NCBI GenBank assembly: GCA_963824985.1
Contig: CAWGRQ010000024.1
Location: 317,555 to 381,554 of the forward strand
Length of the DNA: 64,000 nt
Reading direction: 5' to 3'
DNA from: JAFNAG01 sp963824985
GTDB lineage: Bacteria > Acidobacteriota > UBA6911
The first letter of the stretch is position 1; every line of letters begins with the position of its first letter. Made by a program: the position numbers and the translations under genes. Below are positions 26,667 to 34,983 of this stretch, one piece after another. The notes beneath the pieces are model-generated. The model saw only the letters and a list, made by a program, of their open reading frames with translations. It ran no database searches and had not been told where the DNA came from.

Positions 26667-28067
26667 TTAAGAATCTGGAATGGACTTTTCCTCGGACAGG
26701 GCTTGGGGCGTCCTTTTGCCTCTGGTCCGCGGTCGCCCGGGCTGCCTGAGCTTTTCTCTGAGGGTCTTGCGATTGATCCCGAGGATTTCCACCGCTCTTG
26801 TCTTGTTACCCCCGACGCTGGCTACGACATTACGGATGTGCTCCGCTTCCACCTCGGCCAGGGAGCGCTTCCAGCTGATAGCTGTTGCCGCCATGTAGCG
26901 CATGTGGGCCGGCAGATCGGGGACATCGATCACGTCGACGGGCATTGTCGAGGCCAGGTGGTGCATCAGGCCTTCGAGCTCAGCCACATTCCCGGGCCAC
27001 TGGTAGTTCCTCATGACCTCGCACAGGCGATCGGTAAAAGTCGGGGTCGGCTTACCGACTTCCCGGGTGAATTTGTTGAGGAAATGCCGGGCGAGCAGCA
27101 ACATGTCATCGCCTCGTTCCCGGAGCGGCGGCAAGGTTATGGTGCTCATGCTCAAGCGGATGAAGAGGTCCACCCGGAGCCGGCCACTGTCGGCGAAAGC
27201 GCGGACGTCCCTGCTGGAATCGGCAATCAGGGCGAGGTCAGGCACGCGCGTTTCTGCCGATCCGGTTGAGCGCGGCTCCGTCTGCTCCAACAGCTGCAGG
27301 AGGCTCGCCTGTATTGGCGGCGGCAGCTCGGTGATCTCCTTGAGATACAGCGTTCCGCCGGCAGCCAGGCGGAACAAGCCGGGCTGGCACCGGGTTTCGC
27401 CGCGTGCGGCCTCGGCCGGGGTTCCGAACAGCTGTTTCTCCAGGGTGTGGACGGGAACGCCGGTGCAGTTTACAGTGATTACCGGAGACAACACTCGCTT
27501 GCTGGAGTAATGAATGGCCCTCGCCACCAGTTCCTTGCCAGTCCCCTTTTCTCCCACGATCATCACCGGGTCCATCCGGTCCGCTGCTGATGCGATGGAC
27601 CGGATCACCTTCTGAATGGCGTCGCAATCCCCCACGATGCCGCAAGGAACCTTGCTGAGCCGCTCCGCTCCCGCGCCGGCCGCCTGGCGCAGCTTCAACT
27701 TTTGGATCACGAGTTGCACCGCGGAGAACAACTCTTCCTTGGTAAAGGGTTTCGAAAGATACTCCGCCGCGCCGGACTTCACTGCGGCCACAGCTCCCTC
27801 GATGCTGGGATAACCTGTGATCATCATCACTTCGGTCTGCTTCAGGTTTTCCCTTACGTAGCGCACGAGGTCAAGCCCAGAAGCGCCCGGCATTTTCAGG
27901 TCTGTGATCACCAGGTCCACGTGCACGGTGCCGAGTATGCGCAGCGCTTCCGCCACATCGGGCGCCGTCAGAACCTCGTAGCCCTGCGAGCGCAAGTTGC
28001 GCTGCAGAAGCTCCAGTGTGTCGGTGGCATCGTCCACCACCAGCAGGCGTTCTTTCATCTCCCCCAT
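26667..28067 (-). CDS. NtrC-like response regulator with degenerate AAA+ domain
   Basis: The product is 466 residues from the ATG at 28067, since the frame extending to 28160 overlaps the kinase gene. The N-terminal receiver domain has DD in LLVVDDATDT, the phospho-Asp in DLVITDLKMPGASG and Lys in YLSKPF. The central AAA+ domain keeps Walker A (VGEKGTGKELVARAI) and the R-finger region (PLRERGDDMLLLARHF). The sigma-54 contact loop GAFTGA is absent: the site reads LFGTPAEAARGETRCQPG. Walker B reads GGTLYLKEITELP, with Lys where the family has Asp (LFLDEIGELP). The C-terminus is a Fis-type helix-turn-helix (GGNKTRAVEILGINRKTLRE). It is encoded 7 bases after the kinase. It probably binds DNA but may not activate sigma-54 polymerase by ATP hydrolysis. 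Confidence 0.85.
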   Translation of the reverse strand: MGEMKERLLVVDDATDTLELLQRNLRSQGYEVLTAPDVAEALRILGTVHVDLVITDLKMPGASGLDLVRYVRENLKQTEVMMITGYPSIEGAVAAVKSGAAEYLSKPFTKEELFSAVQLVIQKLKLRQAAGAGAERLSKVPCGIVGDCDAIQKVIRSIASAADRMDPVMIVGEKGTGKELVARAIHYSSKRVLSPVITVNCTGVPVHTLEKQLFGTPAEAARGETRCQPGLFRLAAGGTLYLKEITELPPPIQASLLQLLEQTEPRSTGSAETRVPDLALIADSSRDVRAFADSGRLRVDLFIRLSMSTITLPPLRERGDDMLLLARHFLNKFTREVGKPTPTFTDRLCEVMRNYQWPGNVAELEGLMHHLASTMPVDVIDVPDLPAHMRYMAATAISWKRSLAEVEAEHIRNVVASVGGNKTRAVEILGINRKTLREKLRQPGRPRTRGKRTPQALSEEKSIPDS

Positions 28068-28074
28068 GACTGTC

Positions 28075-30222
28075 TCAGCTTTCTTCTTCCTCTTCTTCTG
28101 CGCTCGCGAGGCTATGAATAGGAATGCACACCTCGAAAGTAGAGCCCTTGCCGACTTCACTGCTCACCTTCACAACCCCTTTGTGAGCTGTGACAATACC
28201 ATGGACAACCGCCAGGCCCAAGCCGGTCCCCTCGCCGACTTCCTTGGTCGTGAAGAACGGCATGAAAAGCTGCTCCTGCACCTCCGCGCTCATGCCCACT
28301 CCGGTATCCTCCACGACGATGCAGGCGGAGCCGGAATCCGCGCGCGTGGTCAGGATCAGCGTCCCCCCGCGCGGCATCGCCTGGATGGCATTGACCACGA
28401 GGTTTACCAGCACCTGGTGCAGTTGGGAGGGATCCGCCATGATTTCCGGAAGCTCTTCCTGAAGCCGGCGCACCAGCTTGATGCCTTCTTTCGCGCAACG
28501 GCTTTCGAGGAAGTACAGGCCCTCCTGCATGAGATGATTCAGGTTGCACCTGACCCTTTTTGTCGGCATCTGCCTCGTAAACATCATGAGCTTCCGGATC
28601 ACCTCACGAGCGTGCAGGGCAGCATTGAAAATCCTTGCGATATCCGCCGATTCCTGGGCTGAAAGTCTCGGGGAATCTTTCGTGATTTCGGAATATCCAA
28701 GGACCGTCGCCAGCGGCTCGTTCAATTCATGAGCCACGCCGGCGGCAAGCTGCCCGACCGTGGCCAGCCGTGCCGCGTGCCGAAGCTGTTCCTGCAGGAG
28801 TGCGGTCTGCCGCTCCGCCTCACAGCGCTCCACGATGAATCCGACGCGACGCGCGACCTCGTCAATAAGGCTCCTCTCTTCCTGCAGGAAAGGCCCCTCG
28901 GCGACGTCGGGCTTTTTTTCGGTATACACGACCTCGACCGACCCTCTCTGCACCCCTCCGGTCAAAATGTCAGCCGCCTGCAGAAATGGGGTCACACGGA
29001 AACAGCCGGTGACATATGCGCGCTCATCCAGGGTGATGCGCGCCTGCGTGATTTCGGGATATTGCCAGCCCGGCGGCAAAAGCTCAACGATCCCCTGCAG
29101 AAGTTCGTCAATGGGCACGCCCGCGCGGCCGGCAACATCGGCAATGCCATACAGGCAGGTGAGTTCCTTAACCCGTTCGCGCAAGGCCCATTCCGCCTGA
29201 TGATGCGCTGCCATTCTGCCGATGGTCTCTGCCACCGCGTTGATCAGGTTCCTCTCCTCCTTGAGAAAAGGGCCTTCGTCAATGGCCGGCATCAGCTCAA
29301 CATAGAAGACCTCGACCACGCCTCTCGGCTCGCCGTCGACCAGGATCTCCGCCGACTGTTTGAAGGGGCTTTCCTTGAATCCCGCGGTCGCAAAGGTGCG
29401 ATTGTTCAACGTGATCCGGGCGGTGGTGATTTCAGGATACTGCCACCCCGGAGGAAGCAGTCCGACAATCTCCGGCAGGATTTCTTCCAGCTGGATGCGC
29501 GGCCGGCTGGCCAACCTTTCGATACTGTAAAGGCAGGTGAGTTCCTTTACCCTTTCACGCAGTGCCCATTGCGCGCCCTGGTGTGCTAGAGCTACCCCAA
29601 GCGTTTCCGTCGCCGCTTCATAGAGCTGAATATCCGTCCTGGCAAAGAAATCGCGCCGGTGGCTGGCCAGGAAGAGGATCCCATGCACCCGCGGGTTCAC
29701 AGGGAAGGGGATGATTGCGAGTGACGGGAAATCCCCGCCAATCACAACAGTCTGGCCGCTATCCCCGCCTTCCCCTCGTCCCCTCAGCATGATCGGGCGC
29801 GCGGCATCCCCGGTCCAGAAGCTCCGCCCCCGGGTAAAGGATTGTGATTGTGAAGAAAATCCGCCCGTCAGGATGGCATCCAGGATCGGCTCGGGTATCG
29901 GATCGCCGGTCGCAAAATCGGCATACGTCCGTCCATCCGCTTCTTGGGGGAGACGGATCTGGCTGCGCAGGGTGCTAGCCTGGCCGAGTAAGATCCGATA
30001 TCGGGTCGTTTTCCGGTCCTCGTCGATCCTGATGCAGACCATGTCCGTCCCGGAAAAGTGCAGCAAGGACGGACAAGCCCTCCTTAGCACCTCCTCCATC
30101 GAGTGGCCGAGGTCGGTCGGTGAAAGCAGATCGTGCAGCAACTCGCGGAAGCCGAGCGGCACCCGGCTTGCCGACTTCGGGGCACTCGGGAGGGCCCATT
30201 TGCTTCGATCGATATCTGGCAT
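28075..30222 (-). CDS. Cytosolic GAF-type sensor histidine kinase
   Basis: The product is 715 residues with no membrane segment. An N-terminal GAF-like domain (about residues 20-215) is followed by two copies of a module that starts WALRERVKELTCLYSI or similar, contains LPPGWQYPEIT and ends VEVFY or VEVVY. HisKA follows (QLAAGVAHELNEPLATVLGY), then HATPase_c with NAIQAMPRGG, VEDTGVGMS and GEGTGLGLAVVHGIV. The tail is acidic (EEEEEES). The repeated module would sense a soluble signal. The kinase lies 82 bases after glutamate dehydrogenase and 7 bases before its cognate regulator, so it is probably the sensor for this gene block. The start at 30222 has no strong ribosome site. Confidence 0.9.
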   Translation of the reverse strand: MPDIDRSKWALPSAPKSASRVPLGFRELLHDLLSPTDLGHSMEEVLRRACPSLLHFSGTDMVCIRIDEDRKTTRYRILLGQASTLRSQIRLPQEADGRTYADFATGDPIPEPILDAILTGGFSSQSQSFTRGRSFWTGDAARPIMLRGRGEGGDSGQTVVIGGDFPSLAIIPFPVNPRVHGILFLASHRRDFFARTDIQLYEAATETLGVALAHQGAQWALRERVKELTCLYSIERLASRPRIQLEEILPEIVGLLPPGWQYPEITTARITLNNRTFATAGFKESPFKQSAEILVDGEPRGVVEVFYVELMPAIDEGPFLKEERNLINAVAETIGRMAAHHQAEWALRERVKELTCLYGIADVAGRAGVPIDELLQGIVELLPPGWQYPEITQARITLDERAYVTGCFRVTPFLQAADILTGGVQRGSVEVVYTEKKPDVAEGPFLQEERSLIDEVARRVGFIVERCEAERQTALLQEQLRHAARLATVGQLAAGVAHELNEPLATVLGYSEITKDSPRLSAQESADIARIFNAALHAREVIRKLMMFTRQMPTKRVRCNLNHLMQEGLYFLESRCAKEGIKLVRRLQEELPEIMADPSQLHQVLVNLVVNAIQAMPRGGTLILTTRADSGSACIVVEDTGVGMSAEVQEQLFMPFFTTKEVGEGTGLGLAVVHGIVTAHKGVVKVSSEVGKGSTFEVCIPIHSLASAEEEEEES

Positions 30223-30303
30223 ACTCGTGTGGCGCCGCCATTGCGCCCGACAGGGGGGAGGACCAGAATCTCCCCGCGACCGTTGAGCCGACCAGGCGAT
30301 TCC

Positions 30304-31659
30304 TCAGACAAGCCCCTGGTCGATCATCGAGTTGGCAACCTTGACAAAACCGGCAATATTCGCACCCAGCACATAGTTGCCGGGTTCGCCGTATTCCTTG
30401 GCAGTGACGCTGCATGCCTCATGAATGGACTTCATGATCTGGTGGAGCCTCTGATCAACCTCCTGCCGAGCCCACGACATGCGCATGCTGTTCTGCGACA
30501 TCTCGAGCCCCGACGTGGCCACCCCGCCGGCATTGGCCGCCTTCCCGGGCCCGTACAGGATCTTTGTCTTCAGGAACAACTCAACTCCTCCCGGCGCCGT
30601 GGGCATGTTAGCTCCCTCGGAAACGCAAAGGCAGCCGTTTTCCACCAGGGTCTTGGCGTCCGTGCCGCCGATTTCGTTCTCCGTCGCGCAGGGCAATGCA
30701 ATGTCGCACTTGATGAACCAGGGACGCCGCCCCTCATAATACTCGCATTTGAACTCCTTGGCATACTCCACGATGCGTTCCCGCCGCACATTCTTGAGAT
30801 CCATAAGAAACTGCCACTTCTCATTGTCGATCCCGTTCTTGTCATAGACGCACCCGTTTGAATCCGAAGCCGTCACGACCTTGCCGCCCAACTCGTTCAC
30901 CTTCTGGATGGCGTACTGGGTCACGTTGCCTGAACCCGAGACCACAACGGTCTTGCCGGCAAATGATTGACTGCGGGTTTTGAGCATCTCCTCCGCAAAA
31001 TATACGCACCCATAGCCGGTGGCCTCCGGCCGGATCAGGGAGCCGCCCCAATTGAGCCCCTTGCCCGTAAACACACCTTCAAAGGAGTGGGTGAGCTTTT
31101 TGAACTGGCCGAACAGATATCCGATCTCGCGGCCGCCGACCCCAATGTCCCCCGCGGGCACATCAATGTCGGCACCGATATGGCGGTAAAGCTCGTTCAT
31201 GAAACTCTGGCAGAATCTCATCACCTCATAGTCCGACTTGCCCTTCGGATCGAAATCGCTGCCACCCTTGGCGCCGCCCATCGGCAGAGTCGTCAGGCTG
31301 TTTTTCAGAATCTGCTCGAACCCGAGGAATTTCAGGATGCCAAGATTGACGCTCGGGTGAAAACGCAATCCGCCCTTATAAGGTCCGATCGCATTGTTAA
31401 ATTGGATGCGAAAACCTCGGTTAACCTGGATTTCACCCCTGTCGTTCTGCCATGGAACCCGGAACATTATGACCCGATCCGGTTCGGACATTCGTTCCAG
31501 GATCTTCGCTTCAATATATTCCGGATGGCGAGACAGACAGGGCCCCAAAGAATCAACCACCTCCCTGACAGCTTGATGGAATTCCGGTTGAGCTGCGTTT
31601 TTGGCTGTCAAATGCTCCATGAATTTCTGGGTGTATTCGCTAACATTGGGAACCGCCAT
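30304..31659 (-). CDS. gdhA: Glutamate dehydrogenase, NADP-type
   Basis: The product is 451 residues, normal for the hexameric bacterial enzyme (2-oxoglutarate plus ammonia plus NADPH to glutamate). Visible marks are the substrate site GPYKGGLRFHPSVN, the catalytic LPMGGAKGGSDFDPKGKS, the domain link DIDVPAGDIGVGGREIGYLF, the nucleotide fold VVVSGSGNVTQYAIQKV and C-terminal GPGKAANAGGVATSGLEMSQ. AAGGAGG lies shortly before the start. It leads the minus-strand block with the histidine kinase, regulator, ATP-grasp protein 2 and metallophosphoesterase, and is divergent from ATP-grasp protein 3. The shared upstream region holds repeated CCATTTATGAT motifs. The context suggests nitrogen or energy regulation of the block. 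Confidence 0.95.
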   Translation of the reverse strand: MAVPNVSEYTQKFMEHLTAKNAAQPEFHQAVREVVDSLGPCLSRHPEYIEAKILERMSEPDRVIMFRVPWQNDRGEIQVNRGFRIQFNNAIGPYKGGLRFHPSVNLGILKFLGFEQILKNSLTTLPMGGAKGGSDFDPKGKSDYEVMRFCQSFMNELYRHIGADIDVPAGDIGVGGREIGYLFGQFKKLTHSFEGVFTGKGLNWGGSLIRPEATGYGCVYFAEEMLKTRSQSFAGKTVVVSGSGNVTQYAIQKVNELGGKVVTASDSNGCVYDKNGIDNEKWQFLMDLKNVRRERIVEYAKEFKCEYYEGRRPWFIKCDIALPCATENEIGGTDAKTLVENGCLCVSEGANMPTAPGGVELFLKTKILYGPGKAANAGGVATSGLEMSQNSMRMSWARQEVDQRLHQIMKSIHEACSVTAKEYGEPGNYVLGANIAGFVKVANSMIDQGLV

Positions 31660-31704
31660 GCGATGCCTCCTTAAGAGATGATTCTCAGCGTTGGACAGGA
31701 ATTA

Positions 31705-31817
31705 CCATTTATGATCCAACAATGGTACTTTTTTACCTTTATGCTGGCACCTATTACCCCATTTATGATAACGTGTCAACAAAAAACTGGTTAATAATGT
31801 ACCTATAAATGGATCAT
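31705..31817. promoter_or_regulatory. Divergent gdhA / ATP-grasp 3 control region with repeated motif
   Basis: CCATTTATGAT occurs at 31705-31715 and 31759-31769, and its inverse form ATAAATGG at 31805-31812 (within ATAAATGGATCAT). The 250-base gap is far more AT-rich than its surroundings. The three spaced sites between divergent starts look like operators for one regulator, perhaps the NtrC-like protein. Not proven. Confidence 0.5.
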
Positions 31818-31911
31818 ATTGTTTCATTCATGCGCAGGTTCATGCTGTCCGTTCGCGACAGATACTAGGCTTACAGTCCGGAGATGGATCGGCGCGGAGG
31901 GAGAAGGATCT

Positions 31912-34899
31912 ATGTGGGATCGCACACTAAGCCAGCTCATCGGAGGTCCGGATCGCGCCGAGGTCCCCTATGATGCACTCATGCCGAGGAGAGTCAGCAA
32001 CCTCCTGCTCGTAGGTAGCTTATACGACTACTACACCATCATCGAAGACGGCAGGCTTTCAGAGATGATCCTTTCCGAGTACCTGGATCTCGACCTGCGT
32101 TTCACGCCATCCCTGGAGCGCGTGTCCACGGCGGAGGGAGCCCTGGAAATGCTGCGCACCGAGCCATTTGACCTTGTGATTTCGATGGCGCGCATCGGGG
32201 AAATGAACATTGCCGAGTTTGGCGCTTCCGTGCAACAGATTAGCCCGGGAACTCCTGTAGTTCTGCTCGCGAGCAGCGGTCGCGAGCTGAGCATGCTGCC
32301 ACCCATTTCAACCTTGGAAGGAATGGACAGTGCTTTCGTCTGGCTCGGAGATGTGCGGATTTTCCTGGCGATCATCAAGTACATCGAAGACCGGCAGAAT
32401 GTCATGCACGATGCGCAGCTGGCAGGTGTGAAGATCATTCTCCTGATCGAAGACTCCGTACAGTTCTATTCATCGTATCTGCCGATGCTCTACACCGAAA
32501 TCCTCAACCAGACCAACGCCCTGACCGAATTAAGCATCAACCGCGCTCAAAAGGTCATGCGGATGCGGGCGCGCCCCAAGGTCCTGCTGGCAAAGACTTA
32601 TGAGGAGGCCGTGCTTCTCTATGATCAGTACGGGGACTACCTGCTCGGTGCCATTGTGGATGCGGCTTTCCCCAAAGAAGGCAGGCTGCAACCTGATGCG
32701 GGCTTCCAGGCTGCACGGGTGTTCCGCGAACGTACCCCGGATCTTCCCCTTGTCGTGCAGTCCGATGTGCGCAACGCCGCGCAGGCGGCGGCGCAGGGGT
32801 TCGGATTCATCGACAAGAACTCACCCACGCTTCTGGGAGACCTGAGGGATTTCATGCGTCACAACCTCGGCTTCGGCGATTTCTCGTTTCTGCGGCCCGA
32901 TGGAACCGTCATCAGCAGATCGCCCGACCTGCGCACCATGGAGTGGGCCATACAGGCGGTGCCGGATGCCTATTTGCTCTACAATGTCTCCAGAAACGAC
33001 TTCTATCGATGGCTCATGGCCCGGACCGAATTCGATCTGGCGGAAGCGATGCGCAGCATCGTCCGGAAGATGAGCGGATACCCGGAAGAGCTGCGCCGCG
33101 AACTTCAGACTGCCCTGAAGATGTTCCGTCAGCGTTCGAAATCCGGTGTGGTTGCAGAGTACTCTCATCGCACATTTGAGGGCGGCTCAGGGTTCGTCAG
33201 GATAGGACGAGGATCGCTGGGCGGCAAGGGGCGCGGCCTGGCATTCATCAATTCTCTCATCAATACCTATGGACTGGAATCGCGCTTCCCGGGAGTGCGC
33301 ATTTTTGTGCCCCCTACGGCAGTTCTGACCACCGACATCTTTGATGGGTTCGTGCATGGATCGGATCTGTGGGCTTACGCGCTGACCGAAACGGACGACG
33401 ACAAGATCAGCCGCGCATTCCTCGACGCCAAGTTGCCGCCGGAGGTCGTGGAAGATCTCTGGAGTTTCCTGCAGTGGGTCCGCTACCCCTTGGCCGTGCG
33501 CTCCTCGAGCCTTCAGGAGGATGCTTCCTATCAGCCATTCGCCGGGATCTATAAGACCTACATGATCCCGAATAACCACAGTGATCCCGAGGCCCGCCTT
33601 GAAGAACTCTGCAACGCCATCAAGCTGGTCTACGCTTCCACCTATCACTCCGACGCCAAGGCGTATATGGAGTCGCTCCCTAACCGGCTGGAAGAGGAAA
33701 AAATGGCCGTGATTGTCCAGCAGGCCGTGGGCAGGCGCCACGGGTCTTATTTATACCCCAATCTGGCTGGGGTGGGCCGTTCGGTGAACTTCTACCCGAT
33801 GCCCGGCATGCTGCCAGAGGAGGGCATTGTTTCGATCGCGCTGGGGATGGGCAAAACCGTGGTGGATGGCGGCCGCTGCGTCCGATTCTGTCCTGCCTGC
33901 CCCCGCACGCCCATGCAATCGTTCACACCGGAAGACTACCTTGAAAACTCGCAGCGCAGCTTCCTGGCGCTGGACCTTGCCACACCGGCGGGTGCAGGAG
34001 ATCCGGCGGATGCACTGCGCCTTGATCTGGCCACACTCGGGCTGGACGTCGCCGAAGGACATGGCACGCTGGCTCCGGTCGGTTCGGTCTACTCCGCAGA
34101 TAATGATGCCGTCTATAACGGCATTTCGCGGCCGGGCATCCGCATTATCACTATGGCCGACATACTCAAGGGGCGCCTACTGCCGCTGCCGGAAATCACT
34201 ACCTTCGTGCTGAAGGTTGGCACCGCGGCGTCCTCCTGCCCAGTGGAGGTCGAGTTCGCCGTGAACCTGTCGGATGATCCCGGCAAACCGCACGAGTTTG
34301 CCTGGCTGCAGATGCGTCCGCTGGTGATGGGGGCCGAACTCCAGGACATTCAGATCGGCAAGATCAATGTTCGTGATGCGCTCTGCATATCGCACCGGGC
34401 CCTTGGCAACGGCTTGCTGCGGGATATGCGCGACCTGATCGTTGTGCGCAAGGACCGCTTCGAGCGAGCCGACACCGTGAAGATCGCAGCCGAAATCGGG
34501 ATTCTGAATGCCGAACTGAAACGGCAACAGCGGCCCTATCTTCTTGTCGGGCCGGGCAGGTGGGGGAGTGCCGATCCCTGGCTGGGCATTCCCGTCAGGT
34601 GGGCACAGATCTCAGGCGCCCGGTGCATCATCGAAACCGGCTTCGAGGACATGCGGGTCGATCCTTCGCAGGGTTCCCACTTTTTTCAAAACATCATGTC
34701 GTTCGGCATCGGCTATCTCACAGTAGAGGACTGTCGTCACCAGGGGGATTATCTCAACGTCTCCTGGCTCGAGCGGCAGCCGGCCGAATCCGAGACCGAA
34801 CACGTGCGGCACATAGGATTGGACGCACCGCTGAAGATTGCGATCAACGGGCGCAACAATCTCGGGGTGGTCATGAAACCGGATGAACCTTCGCGGTAA
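31912..34899 (+). CDS. Two receiver-like domains fused to an ATP-grasp (PPDK_N) domain, protein 3
   Basis: The product is 995 residues from the ATG at 31912, right after GGAGGGAGAAGG; the frame from 31819 lacks such a site. Residues about 25-160 form a degenerate receiver domain with no clear phospho-Asp (FDLVISMARIGEM). Residues about 175-310 form a second receiver that keeps the acidic pair (IILLIEDSVQF), an Asp in LGAIVDAAFPKEG and a Lys in GFIDKN. The ATP-grasp part follows: RGSLGGKGRGLAFINS, PLAVRSSSLQEDASYQPFAG. The C-terminal domain has VGPGRWGSADPWLGIPVRWA and PSQGSHFFQNIMSF, shared with proteins 1 and 2. The phosphohistidine and PEP domains are absent. The layout suggests phosphorylation-controlled ATP use, with the histidine kinase nearby as a possible donor. 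Confidence 0.85.
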   Translation: MWDRTLSQLIGGPDRAEVPYDALMPRRVSNLLLVGSLYDYYTIIEDGRLSEMILSEYLDLDLRFTPSLERVSTAEGALEMLRTEPFDLVISMARIGEMNIAEFGASVQQISPGTPVVLLASSGRELSMLPPISTLEGMDSAFVWLGDVRIFLAIIKYIEDRQNVMHDAQLAGVKIILLIEDSVQFYSSYLPMLYTEILNQTNALTELSINRAQKVMRMRARPKVLLAKTYEEAVLLYDQYGDYLLGAIVDAAFPKEGRLQPDAGFQAARVFRERTPDLPLVVQSDVRNAAQAAAQGFGFIDKNSPTLLGDLRDFMRHNLGFGDFSFLRPDGTVISRSPDLRTMEWAIQAVPDAYLLYNVSRNDFYRWLMARTEFDLAEAMRSIVRKMSGYPEELRRELQTALKMFRQRSKSGVVAEYSHRTFEGGSGFVRIGRGSLGGKGRGLAFINSLINTYGLESRFPGVRIFVPPTAVLTTDIFDGFVHGSDLWAYALTETDDDKISRAFLDAKLPPEVVEDLWSFLQWVRYPLAVRSSSLQEDASYQPFAGIYKTYMIPNNHSDPEARLEELCNAIKLVYASTYHSDAKAYMESLPNRLEEEKMAVIVQQAVGRRHGSYLYPNLAGVGRSVNFYPMPGMLPEEGIVSIALGMGKTVVDGGRCVRFCPACPRTPMQSFTPEDYLENSQRSFLALDLATPAGAGDPADALRLDLATLGLDVAEGHGTLAPVGSVYSADNDAVYNGISRPGIRIITMADILKGRLLPLPEITTFVLKVGTAASSCPVEVEFAVNLSDDPGKPHEFAWLQMRPLVMGAELQDIQIGKINVRDALCISHRALGNGLLRDMRDLIVVRKDRFERADTVKIAAEIGILNAELKRQQRPYLLVGPGRWGSADPWLGIPVRWAQISGARCIIETGFEDMRVDPSQGSHFFQNIMSFGIGYLTVEDCRHQGDYLNVSWLERQPAESETEHVRHIGLDAPLKIAINGRNNLGVVMKPDEPSR

Positions 34900-34917
34900 A
34901 ACGGATTAAAATAATTT

Positions 34918-34970
34918 GGACACGGAAGAACACGGACCAATACGGATCCGGTCCGTGTTCTTCCGTGTCC
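34918..34970. repeat. Perfect 21-bp inverted repeat, likely 3' end structure
   Basis: Arms 34918-34938 and 34950-34970 are exact reverse complements (GGACACGGAAGAACACGGAC, then C), with an 11-base loop. It starts 18 bases after the stop of ATP-grasp gene 3 and faces a convergent pseudogene, so it may end transcripts from both sides. There is no T-run. Related copies are at 24789-24831 and 57375-57391. Confidence 0.7.
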
Positions 34971-34983
34971 CAAAATGGTGAGG

